Assembly: GCA_963700255.1 (NCBI GenBank)
Contig: CAVOWW010000024.1
Coordinates: 1 to 64,000, forward strand
Reading direction: 5' to 3'
Source: UBA10649 sp963700255
GTDB lineage: Bacteria > Actinomycetota > Actinomycetes > S36-B12
DNA: 64,000 nt
Every line of letters begins with the position of its first letter. The first letter of the stretch is position 1. Shown here in pieces: positions 24,371 to 33,901 of the stretch. Made by a program: the position numbers and the translations under genes. The notes beneath the pieces were generated by a model. That model was not told the origin of the DNA. It saw nothing but the letters and a program-made list of their open reading frames with translations, and made no database searches.

Positions 24371-24736
24371 GTGGCCAAGAAGACGCTCATCATCGACGAC
24401 CTGACCGGCGAGACCGGCGCCCGCACGCACGCGCTTCGCTTCGACGGGACCGACTACGAGATCGACCTGACCGATGCCTCCTTCGCGGAGCTGCGGTCGC
24501 TGCTCAAGCCGTACCTGCGCGCCGCCCGGCAGGTGGGCGGTGACGTGGTGGCCGGCTCCCGACGCGGCCGTCCGTCGTCCGAGGGCGGGTCCAAACGGCG
24601 TCCGGGATCGAAGCCGGCCCCGGACAGCGCCGCGATCCGTGCCTGGGCCCGCTCAGTCGGCATGGCCGTCACCGAGCGTGGTCGGGTGCCCGCGCACGTG
24701 CGGTCCGCGTGGGAGGCTGCCGGCTCGCCTCGGTGA
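24371..24736 (+). CDS. lsr2: Lsr2 nucleoid-associated protein / xenogeneic silencer
   Basis: 121 residues from GTG 24371 (AKKTLIIDDLTG). Lsr2 is the actinobacterial H-NS analogue; it binds AT-rich minor grooves and silences acquired DNA. The N-terminal dimerisation domain (RFDGTDYEIDLTDASFAELRSLLKPYLRAARQVGG) is joined by a basic Ser/Gly/Arg linker to the C-terminal DNA-binding domain (SAAIRAWARSVGMAVTERGRVPAHVRSAWEAAG). RGRVP is this copy's form of the RGR AT-hook-like motif. Any transcript entering from the truncated glycosyltransferase upstream would make a fusion with an extra 115 residues. Confidence 0.9.
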   Translation: MAKKTLIIDDLTGETGARTHALRFDGTDYEIDLTDASFAELRSLLKPYLRAARQVGGDVVAGSRRGRPSSEGGSKRRPGSKPAPDSAAIRAWARSVGMAVTERGRVPAHVRSAWEAAGSPR

Positions 24737-24897
24737 TCCATGCCGATCCTGACCGGGCACTGAACGGTCCCCTGACCATCCCGGCGTGCCGTGGCGCTGC
24801 ATTTGGGGGGCGGCCGAGGTACGGTCGGCGTAGCCCGTTCCCCTCGGGGGCTGGGCCCGGCATGGGCGCCTGCCCACCGGTGGCGAGAGGGGCACGC

Positions 24898-26193
<1,296 letters not shown>

Positions 26194-26285
26194 CTGCGAC
26201 ACCTTCCTGTGGTGGGACAGGTGAGCGAAAGACCGCCGAAACGCCCCCCTTTGGCTCGTCTCTCCCGCGCCGTGGGACAAACGAG

Positions 26286-27065
26286 CTAGTCCCGGGCGCG
26301 ACGCTCGGGCAGCAGTCCGATCTCACGGGCCCGGCCGGCCGTCGACCGGCGGTCGTGCGTGCCGAGGAGCTTCATCAGGTGCTGCAGGTCCTTCTTGATG
26401 GTCGGCACCGAGTACCCCAGGCTCTTGGCGATCTCGCCGTTGGTGCGGTCGAGGCCGACGAGCTCGAGGATCTCGCGCTGCCGCTCGCTGATCCGCACCT
26501 CGCGCTGAGCCGCGGGTGCCGCGCGACGCCACCGGTCGACCAGGATCTCGCGCTGGTTGTTCAGCCACATCGACAGGCCGGCGATCGTGCCGTCGAGGTA
26601 CTGCCAGTCGGCGCCCTGCCACTCGCGGCGGTCAGCCTGCAGGAGCGACAGCGAGCCGATGGCGACCCCGGAGTTCAGGATGGGTGCATAGATGAACGTG
26701 CCCTTGAGCTCGTTGTTGTACGCGGAGCCGTCGACCAGGCCGGGCTCGGCGCTGAAGATGGGGTAGCGGGTCGTCAGCTCGTCCTCGGCCACCACGACGG
26801 GGTTGAGCGTGACGAACGCCTCGCACAGGGGCATCGGCATCGTCAGCGGCACGACCCGGTAGGCGCTGCTCATCTCCTCGTCGGCACCGTACGCACCCAC
26901 GAGCTCGAGGGTCGACTCGCTGCCGAGCGCGTAGACGGCCGAGGCGATGACTCCGAAGGGGGCCATGGCACCGAGGACGAGGGCCCGGGCCGCGGCGTCA
27001 CCGTCGGGATTGCCGGCCAGGAACCGCAGGAAGTAGCTCAGGGCCGTGGTGCGATCGAGTTCCAT
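26286..27065 (-). CDS. LuxR-family regulator with a GAF-like sensory domain
   Basis: 259 residues. Residues about 20-175 resemble a GAF-type sensor (LELVGAYGADEEM, FIYAPILNSGVAIGSLSLLQADRREW), and residues about 190-250 form a LuxR helix-turn-helix (VRISERQREILELVGLDRTNGEIAKSLGYSVPTIKKDLQHLMKLL). It lies between clpX and the pilus locus on the minus strand. Inverted repeats in its 322-base leader (27066-27387) are candidate operator or RNA structure. Target genes unknown. Confidence 0.8.
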   Translation of the reverse strand: MELDRTTALSYFLRFLAGNPDGDAAARALVLGAMAPFGVIASAVYALGSESTLELVGAYGADEEMSSAYRVVPLTMPMPLCEAFVTLNPVVVAEDELTTRYPIFSAEPGLVDGSAYNNELKGTFIYAPILNSGVAIGSLSLLQADRREWQGADWQYLDGTIAGLSMWLNNQREILVDRWRRAAPAAQREVRISERQREILELVGLDRTNGEIAKSLGYSVPTIKKDLQHLMKLLGTHDRRSTAGRAREIGLLPERRARD

Positions 27066-27387
27066 GGAGGCCCACGCTCCTTTCGTCCGTTATGCCCGCA
27101 ACGGTCAGTCAAGGCTGAGCCTAGGGCACCTCTTCCCGTGAAGTGACTCGAAGGTGTAGCCGGGTATATACGGTCCGCCGGCTACCTGAGGCTGATCCGC
27201 GCTCTAGCCTCGTAAGTGCCGGTATCGACAGGTGCGCAAGCACCCATGGGTTGCTGAGGGGCTAACCCACGCGATCCGGCCGGCAGTGGCCGAAACGCCA
27301 GTGCCAGCAGGCGAAGAGGCCGCGGAACTGCATCCCTGTGCAGTACCGCGGCCTCTCCTTGTGAGCCTGAGTGCTGGCTACCTGTGG
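27066..27387. promoter_or_regulatory. long regulatory leader upstream of the LuxR-type gene
   Basis: 322 bases without a gene. It holds an 8-bp inverted repeat GTAGCCGG / CCGGCTAC (27156-27163 and 27178-27185) around a TATATA core, hairpin-forming stretches near 27229-27265 (GGTGC-GCAA-GCACC, then TGGGTT/AACCCA), and the terminator at 27316-27355. No known riboswitch consensus was recognised. Confidence 0.5.
27316..27355 (-). terminator. hairpin terminator of the 923-residue membrane protein gene
   Basis: 17-base arms (27316-27332 and 27339-27355) pair with one mismatch around a 6-base loop. It lies 33 bases beyond the stop of the gene ending at 27388. There is no long U-run, as is common in high-GC actinobacteria. 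Confidence 0.65.
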
Positions 27388-30159
27388 CTACCGGTTGCCG
27401 GCCGAGCGGGTGCCCACGGACTCCCGCACCGAATCCACCGCGTGGACCGGGTCGACTCCCCAGTGGATGTTGTGCAGCGCCAGCTGCCGCGTGTCGGCGT
27501 GCTCGTCGGCTATCGCGATCAGCCGGGTGTCGTGCGTGGCGATCGCGCTGGCGGTCTGCTGGATGGTCAGGCCGTCGACGCCGCCGGGTCCCTGCACCAC
27601 ATGCGCGGGGAAGAACACGCCCCAGCGCTGCCAGCCGAAGAGGTCCGTCGGGTCGGCGCCCGCGGCTGCCGCGGCCGTCACCGCGATGTTGATGCCGCGG
27701 TCGGACAGCAGTCGAAGGGCCTGCCCGCCGCCGACGGGGACGGAGTCGACCAGGACCACGGTGCGCGCGCACTCGCGCCGATCGAGGAACGGGGTGACCA
27801 GGTTCGGCAGCGCCAGCTCGCCCGCGTGGGAGTTGAGGAGGATCGAGGGGAGCCACACGAGCACGGGCAGGTCGCCGTACCCGAGCGCGTCCGCCTCGGC
27901 GAACACGGCCTTCAGCCGGTCCAGGACGATGCGGGTGGCCTGCGCCGCGAGCTCGGCCTGGCGGTTGACCAGCGCCCGGAAGGCGTCGGGCTTGGTGAGG
28001 TCGAGACTGCCGAAGGCGCGCTGCCAGCCGGTCGACACGATCAGCGCCTGCGTCGTCCCGGTGGCGAGGTCGGCGACCGGCAGGAAGGTGGTGACGAAGG
28101 GGCCGCCAGTGACGGAGCCGTGGTCCGCCTTGAGCAGGTTCAGCACGTCGACGGCGGTCACGGGCGCGTCGAGCTCGCCGATGATGTCCTCGGGCCGGAT
28201 GTCGTACGAGAGCAGGTTGTCGACGTTGAAGGGGTCGCGCGAGCCCTGGTCGGCGACGAGGCGTCCGCGGGCGGTCGAGAGCAGCCCGTCGAAGGTGAAG
28301 TCGTCCACCTGGTGGGCCGCGTAGCCGAAGGAGACGCTCACGTGCACGTCGACGTCCAGGCGGGCGCTCGGCACGGCGCCATGGTCGTTGATGTGCTGCT
28401 GGAGTCCCCGGAGGAGGGCGATCCCGTTGCGGATGATGGGGCCGCCGCCCAGGGCCACCCACAGCTGGCCAGGCTCCTCGTAGGCGACGAACAGGTCGTG
28501 GCCGGCGAAGTCCTGGTGCCCGAGCGCGAGCCGGACGACCTGTGCGACGGCGGCCTGCTCGAAGCGGCCGCCGGCGAGCGCGCCGAACTCGTCGATCGCG
28601 TACACGCCGATGAGCAGTGAGTCGGTCTGCGGGCTCGCATCCGCCCGCGAGCGCATGCGGGAGACGGCCTCCTCGAACGCGGTGAGCGTAGGCCAGCGGT
28701 TGACCGTGCCGAACATCGTGTCGAATGCGGCGTGCACGCGGTCGTCGTCGGATGCCACCACCGGCGTCAGCAGGGTGGCCGTGGCGAGCTCGGTGAAGCG
28801 GTGCACGATCATCGCCGAGCGGGTCATGAACCAGCCGGGCCACAGCCAGCCGGCCACCGTCACGCTGCTCGTGTTGGGATGTCCGGGCACGGCGTAGAGC
28901 GGCATGCGCAGGTGGGGGAGCGTGACCAGGGAGGTCGGGTCCGGGCTGGGGGCGCTGTCGTAGATGTCGACGGCCACGAGGTGGCTCGTCACGTGCTCGC
29001 GTCCGTCGTCCAGGATCGCCATGGCCCGCGTCGCACCGAACACCGACACCGCCATGCGGGTGGTGATCGGCAGGGCAGCCCGGGCCGCGAGGTCGGGCTG
29101 GAGCGACCCGTCCGCCAGGCGCCCGACGATCTCCGCCTGGTGGGTCGACCACAGGTCCAGGGTGCGCAGGGCATCGTGCCGCCAGAGGCGGATCGCCGAG
29201 TACCAGAGGATCAGCCAGGCCGCGACGAAGATCGCCAGCCCGGCCACCGAGCCGGCCACCTGCGGCTGGGGGCCGTAGCCCTCGCCGACCCACACGCCGA
29301 CCACGGAGACGAGCCACGCGATCACGGCGCTGACCAGGGCCACCACGATGCGACGCGTGTCCACGGCGTCGCGGGCGAACGCCCAGCGGGTGCGGTCGCC
29401 CGACACCCAGCGCTCGACGGCGTTGAACGCGAGCCCGACGTACATCGCGACGACCGCCGCGAACAGCAGCGGCAGGATCGAGCCCTGGGTGGAGACGGAG
29501 GCGGCGAGCGGCTTGACCACGAAGAACGCCGCGGCACCGGTGACGGCGGAGGCCCACGCCGTGGTGAGGCTGTGGAAGCGGGCGTTGGGGTCGGCGCGCA
29601 GCTCGCGCCGCCCCTGGAAGACGATCCGCGCCACGAAGGCCAGCCCGAAGAACGCGACGGTCAGCTCAGCGGAGAAGTAGAGGCCGGCGAGCATCGCGCC
29701 GACGAGCACGGCGTCGAACGTGATCGTCGTCGATCGCCACGGCCGGATGGGGGCGGATGGATTGCTGAGTACCTCGCGGGTGAGGGCTGCGTTACGGGCC
29801 CGGAAGAGCGCCTGGGGGGCGAACACGCTGATGGCCACGAGCACGATCGCGCCCTGGAGGGTCGCGGGCCCGAAGGTCGGGTCGGCGGCGAAGGACTCGG
29901 AGCCGCCGAGCACCACGCCCCACACGCCGGCACCGACGGCCAGTGCCCCGATGACGATGCAGAGGATGCCGACCACCCCGGCGCGGAACTGGAGCTGCCG
30001 CTCCGGCTCGCTGCGCTGCCGGAATGCGGACACGGGGTGGAGCCATGCCCCGACAGTCAGCGCCATGGCAGCGACCGACGAGCGTTCACCGGGGAAGCGG
30101 GTCACATTCGGATGGTAGCGCCGTATGTCGCGGTCATCCGGCTCATCCGTTGTGGTCAT
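27388..30159 (-). CDS. large membrane protein with probable degenerate GGDEF- and EAL-like domains
   Basis: 923 residues from ATG 30159. The N-terminal 320 residues contain about eight membrane segments in pairs. The soluble C-terminal 550 residues have the spacing and secondary structure of a GGDEF domain (LLIGVYAIDEFGALAGGRFEQAAVAQVVRLALG..., LFVAYEEPGQLWVAL) and then an EAL-like barrel (VLVWLPSILLNSH, TVVLVDSVPVGGGQALRLLSDRGINIAVT). Neither the GG(D/E)EF nor the EAL catalytic motif is seen. It may be a c-di-GMP-related receptor, inferred from layout. The start is 2-11 bases from the divergent NlpC/P60 gene. Confidence 0.5.
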   Translation of the reverse strand: MTTTDEPDDRDIRRYHPNVTRFPGERSSVAAMALTVGAWLHPVSAFRQRSEPERQLQFRAGVVGILCIVIGALAVGAGVWGVVLGGSESFAADPTFGPATLQGAIVLVAISVFAPQALFRARNAALTREVLSNPSAPIRPWRSTTITFDAVLVGAMLAGLYFSAELTVAFFGLAFVARIVFQGRRELRADPNARFHSLTTAWASAVTGAAAFFVVKPLAASVSTQGSILPLLFAAVVAMYVGLAFNAVERWVSGDRTRWAFARDAVDTRRIVVALVSAVIAWLVSVVGVWVGEGYGPQPQVAGSVAGLAIFVAAWLILWYSAIRLWRHDALRTLDLWSTHQAEIVGRLADGSLQPDLAARAALPITTRMAVSVFGATRAMAILDDGREHVTSHLVAVDIYDSAPSPDPTSLVTLPHLRMPLYAVPGHPNTSSVTVAGWLWPGWFMTRSAMIVHRFTELATATLLTPVVASDDDRVHAAFDTMFGTVNRWPTLTAFEEAVSRMRSRADASPQTDSLLIGVYAIDEFGALAGGRFEQAAVAQVVRLALGHQDFAGHDLFVAYEEPGQLWVALGGGPIIRNGIALLRGLQQHINDHGAVPSARLDVDVHVSVSFGYAAHQVDDFTFDGLLSTARGRLVADQGSRDPFNVDNLLSYDIRPEDIIGELDAPVTAVDVLNLLKADHGSVTGGPFVTTFLPVADLATGTTQALIVSTGWQRAFGSLDLTKPDAFRALVNRQAELAAQATRIVLDRLKAVFAEADALGYGDLPVLVWLPSILLNSHAGELALPNLVTPFLDRRECARTVVLVDSVPVGGGQALRLLSDRGINIAVTAAAAAGADPTDLFGWQRWGVFFPAHVVQGPGGVDGLTIQQTASAIATHDTRLIAIADEHADTRQLALHNIHWGVDPVHAVDSVRESVGTRSAGNR

Positions 30160-30169
30160 AATGGTTCAT

Positions 30170-31702
30170 ATGTCGCTAGGGACCTCGGCCGGACGGCCGC
30201 GGGGGGGTCGGCTCGTGCCGTTCGCCCTCGCCGCCGCGCTGGCGGCTGCCCTTTTCGGGGCGGCCGGAGGAGCCACCTGGCCGGTCGCCGCTGACGACGA
30301 CCCGTCGGCCCCCGCCCAGCAGGACGGTGGCGGGAGCCTGCCCCAGGACGACGGCTGCGGGTGCCGGCTCGGGCGCGGGTGACGGCGCCGGCGACGGCAC
30401 GCCGGCTGGACCCCAGCAGGCGGGTGGCGGCAACCTCCCCGGACAGAAGCCCGCGACGGACGCGGCTCCGGGCGCCGACACCGGCCCTCGCCCGTACACC
30501 GACGCGGCTCCGCCGGTCGATCCCGGCTTCGTGGACGCCTACACCCGGCTGTGGAAGCAGGTCGAGCGCGGCAAGCTGAAGATGCGCTCCCTCGGCGAGG
30601 ACCTCGAGGCGGCCCACCAGGTGCTCTCGTCGTCGAACAGCGATCTGGCCCTTGCCCTCCGCGTCCGCAACATGGCGGACTTCAACCTCACCGACGCCTC
30701 CGACCAGTTCGACGTCGCGGTCAAGGACATGTACATCACGGGGACCACCGATGTCGACGTGATCCTCGGCGTGCTCGGCAGCAAGCCCGAGGACGTGCTG
30801 CGCACCATCGACTCCGTCGTCTACCTGCGCACCGCGACCGGCACCGAGTCGGCTGACTTCGACTTCGCTGCGTCGGCAGCCGTGGTGGCGCAGTCGGCGG
30901 CGGCGTCCGTGATGATCCAGGCCAGCGAGGACCGCAGCCGGGTCGACTCCGTTCGCAAGGCGCTGCGCAAGACGAAGAAGGAGCTCAAGCGGGACCAGAA
31001 GGAGCTCAAGAAGCTCATCTCGGTCGCCGCTCCGCAGACAGTCGTCGGCAACAACGGCTGTCCGAAGGAGGTCCTCGAGGGCACCGTGCCCGAAGGCATC
31101 ACGATCAAGCAGCTGTGCGCGCTCGCCGTCCGAACCGCCGCGAGCCCGCAGGCGGCGTTCGCGATCAAGTGGGCGCTCGTGCGCGTCGGGGCCCCGTACG
31201 CGTGCGAGGGGATCGGACGCCTCGAGGCCTGGCGCTTCGACTGCTCGTCGTTCGTGTCCCGTGCCTACGCCGAGGGCGCTGGGCTGCGCACGGCCGGCGA
31301 CGGCTGGGCGCCGTCGACCCGCAACATGGTCCCGTGGGACGGGGCCTCGCTCGACCCGCACTACGCCGTCATCGATCCCAAGGACATCCGCCCCGGCGAC
31401 CTCGCCCTCTACGACACCTGCCCGACCGGCGAGGTCTGCCCCTATCGGCACGTGGTCATGTACCTCGGCCCGATGGAGAAGGGCGGGCAGCCGATGATGG
31501 TGCACACGAACTCCTGCGGAAGCGTCGCCCACGTCGCCCCCTTCACCGGCATCGACGCGGCGAACCTCCTGGGCGTCCGGCGGGTCGTCCCGTCGTCGGG
31601 GGAGAAGATCATCGGCAAGATCGACGCGCCGAAGCAGTCCGGCCAGGGGGACAAGGCGGAAACAAGAAGCCCAAGAAGCCCAAGAAGCCCAAGAACGCCT
31701 GA
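30170..31702 (+). CDS. secreted NlpC/P60 peptidoglycan endopeptidase, two frameshifts
   Basis: A cell-wall hydrolase that cuts D-Glu/meso-Dpa-type bonds. ATG 30170 (or 30161) gives a signal peptide (LVPFALAAALAAALFGAAG), a low-complexity Gly/Ala/Pro/Asp region, a coiled-coil-rich middle (VRKALRKTKKELKRDQKELKKL) and a C-terminal NlpC/P60 domain with the catalytic Cys in WRFDCSSFVSRAYAEG and His in CPYRHVVMYLG. The frame breaks near 30350-30360 within the Gly-rich region and near 31660. After the second break the protein should end in a KKPKKPKKPKNA tail. It may open the wall for pili. Confidence 0.75.
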
Positions 31703-31711
31703 CCCGCCGAC

Positions 31712-31760
31712 CTTGAGGTTGGCGCCAGCCGGAGGCACCAGGAGCGCGCCGAACCTCAAG
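31712..31760 (+). terminator. hairpin after the NlpC/P60 gene
   Basis: CTTGAGGTT (31712-31720) pairs with AACCTCAAG (31752-31760), with further partial pairing inside and outside. It lies 10 bases after the stop and before the prepilin operon promoter. It lacks a clear U-run. Confidence 0.5.
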
Positions 31761-31797
31761 ATTGGCGGGGCCGAGGGCTCAGTCCGGGCGTGATCGG

Positions 31798-31805
31798 TCC
31801 GAAAC
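31798..31805 (+). promoter_or_regulatory. putative FliA/WhiG-type promoter of the prepilin operon
   Basis: TCCGAAAC, with TCAG 15 bases upstream, lies 63 bases before the prepilin start. The same -10-like element (GCCGAAAC and variants) recurs upstream of other pilus units at 40011, 45770 and 50936. Consensus for this sigma family is GCCGATAA with TAAA about 15 bases upstream, so only the -10 matches well. Confidence 0.45.
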
Positions 31806-31867
31806 TCCATGCGAGAGCCGGGTCGTGACGACGGTCCGGCGGGTCGATCGTGTTTGTGGGGTGCGCC

Positions 31868-33233
31868 ATGAGGAGGCTGAGCCTGTCCCGGCGCCCTGCC
31901 CGGCATCCGGCACCGGGGGACGGCGGCTTCACCATCGTCGAGGTGATGGTGGCGATGCTCGTCTTCGTCGTCGTCTCGACCGCGACGATCACGCTCCTCA
32001 TGACGGGCCTGCGGACGATCCGCGAGAACACCGACCGCGTCATGGCGGCGAACATCGCGCGCTGGCAGATCGAGAACCTGAGGTTCGCGGGCACCTCGAC
32101 CATCCCCATCGGCCTCACCGAGGGCGGTCCGGCCGGTGCCGACCCCGCGTTCTCGGTGCGGACGACCGCCAACTGGGTGGGCTTCGACCAGACCACGAGC
32201 GCGTGCCTGTCGGCGGAGCCGGGCCAGGCCTACATGCGGGTGACCGTCGAGGTCACCAGTCAGGACCTTCGCAGCGCCGAGATCATCGACACCGTCATCC
32301 AGCCCGACAGCACCGAGAGCAACTCCGGCACCGGCGCCGCCGCCATCTCCGTCATCGACCAGGTCGGACAGCCGGTCAGCGACGTGACGGTGACGGGCGT
32401 CGATCCGAGCCACCCGACCAACTCGTTCACGCTCACGACCGGCGTCGACGGCTGCCTGTTCATCCCGAACCTCGTGCCCACCGGAAGCCTTGGCGTCACG
32501 GTCTCGTTCGCTGGCAGCCCCGCGCACGTGGCCTCCACCCCGACCGGCACCCAGCAGGTCGTGACGATCTCGGACGGCGGCCTGGCGCGGCCGACCTTCC
32601 AGTACGCGCCTGCCGCGAGCATCGTGTTCGCCGGCGCCGAGGGGGACTACCGGCTGCCCGAGGAGGGCGGGGTCAGCTGGCAGGTCAACGGCACGGGTCA
32701 GGCCGTCGTCACCTCCAGCCTCGGCACCACGGTCAGCGGGCTGTGGCCGGCGACCGGCGGGCTTCACCGCCTGGGCCGGGGTCTGCAGCGACTCCGATCC
32801 GTCCGACATCCCCGTGCCCCGGCAGGCGTTCGCGCTCACGGCGGGATCGGCCACGGTGGCCGCCCTGGCGTCCGCGCCCGTGCGGCTGCGCGGGCTGCCC
32901 GCGGACACCCCGGTGACGGCGCGCTACGTCGGCCCGGACGCCGCGTGCTCGACCGCCCCGGTCGACCTCGGGAGGTCCAACGACAAGGGCATCCTGAAGG
33001 TGGGCCTGCCCTACGGCGACTGGGAGTTCACCGCCGAGACCGAGACGGTCCAGCTGGAGAACCCGCTGCTGCCCGGGCCCGAGGGCCAGCCCCCGGATCC
33101 GGTGACGGTCAGCTTCACCCTGGCCGACCTCGACAACCCGAGCCCGAGCCCCAGCCCGGAGCCGTCCGGGTCGCCCTCGGCCGAGCCGTCGTTCGAGCCC
33201 TCTGACGAGCCGACTGACGAGCCGTCGCCATGA
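31868..33233 (+). CDS. large type IV minor prepilin with a carboxypeptidase-regulatory-like domain, one frameshift
   Basis: ATG 31868. The prepilin leader is followed by the cleavage and helix motif DGG-FTIVEVMVAMLVF (residues about 20-34), as processed by PilD. After about 130 residues there is an Ig/carboxypeptidase-regulatory-like domain (AAISVIDQVGQPVSDVTVTGV, SFTLTTGVDGCLFIPNLVP). The frame breaks near 32757; the other frame continues GFTAWAGVCSDSDP... and ends with a Pro/Ser/Glu-rich tail (PSPSPSPEPSG). At about 455 residues it is much larger than an ordinary PilV and may be displayed at the pilus tip. Confidence 0.7.
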
Positions 33234-33901
33234 CCCGCGCACAGGTGGCCAGTGATCGCCGGCCCGGCGCGGACGGCGGCTTCACCCTGATCGAGCTGGT
33301 GACCGCGATGGGCGTCTTCAGCGTGCTGATGATCATGGTCGGCGCGATCACGCTGTCCGGCTTCAGCAGCATCCGCGCGATCACCAGCCGCTCGGAGACC
33401 CAGCAGCAGTCCCAGAACGCGGCGGAGTGGGCCACCCGGCTCATCCGGTACACGGCACTGCCGGAGGGGCAGGCCGCAGCCATCACGGCGGCGAGCCCGT
33501 CCGCGATCCGCTTCTACACGTACTCGGGCACCGGCTCCAAGAACGACGTGCCGTACGAGGCGCAGCTGTTCGTCGTCGCGAACGCCGACGGCACCTCCTC
33601 GCTCGTGTCGGACGTGTGGACGCCGACCGCCATCACGGGCGGCTGGACCTGGGGCGAGGCTCCGGCCCGCCGCGAGCTGCTGAGGGTGCCCGCGGGCGTG
33701 GGCGCCCCGCTGAGCATCCGGGTCTTCGCCTGCAACGAGCTCACTGCCTGCGCCACCCGCGAGGAGGTGACGCCGGCGACGTTCGGGCCGGTCACCCTCG
33801 CCGAGGGCCGGATCCTGGAATCGGTCGAGTTCTCGATCGGCGACCCGGCGAACGAGCGCAATCGCGTCACCCAGCAAGTGAGGCTGGTGAACCTGTCATG
33901 A
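33230..33901 (+). CDS. minor prepilin (PilW-like)
   Basis: 223 residues, overlapping the previous stop (ATGA). The class III prepilin signature DGG-FTLIELVTAMGVF lies at residues 15-29, with Glu at position 5 after the cleavage site. The globular part has a Cys pair (VFACNELTACATREE). It forms an operon with the genes on both sides and probably primes pilus assembly. Confidence 0.8.
   Translation: MTRAQVASDRRPGADGGFTLIELVTAMGVFSVLMIMVGAITLSGFSSIRAITSRSETQQQSQNAAEWATRLIRYTALPEGQAAAITAASPSAIRFYTYSGTGSKNDVPYEAQLFVVANADGTSSLVSDVWTPTAITGGWTWGEAPARRELLRVPAGVGAPLSIRVFACNELTACATREEVTPATFGPVTLAEGRILESVEFSIGDPANERNRVTQQVRLVNLS

Noticed and set aside
24026..24736. A designed GT2-Lsr2 fusion protein
   Set aside because: The glycosyltransferase part is truncated and the Lsr2 part begins at its normal start after a short unrelated linker. 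A scar is more likely than a functional fusion.
27190..27300. tRNA or c-di-GMP riboswitch in the LuxR leader
   Set aside because: Hairpins are present, but no cloverleaf, T-loop or GEMM consensus could be traced.
27182..29557. Long minus-strand reading frame opposite and out of frame with the 923-residue gene
   Set aside because: Composition is Arg/Gly/Ala/Pro-rich without any family motif; it is a GC-bias shadow. The same holds for many antisense frames, such as those at 24454-26280, 35267-37198 and 53378-54988.
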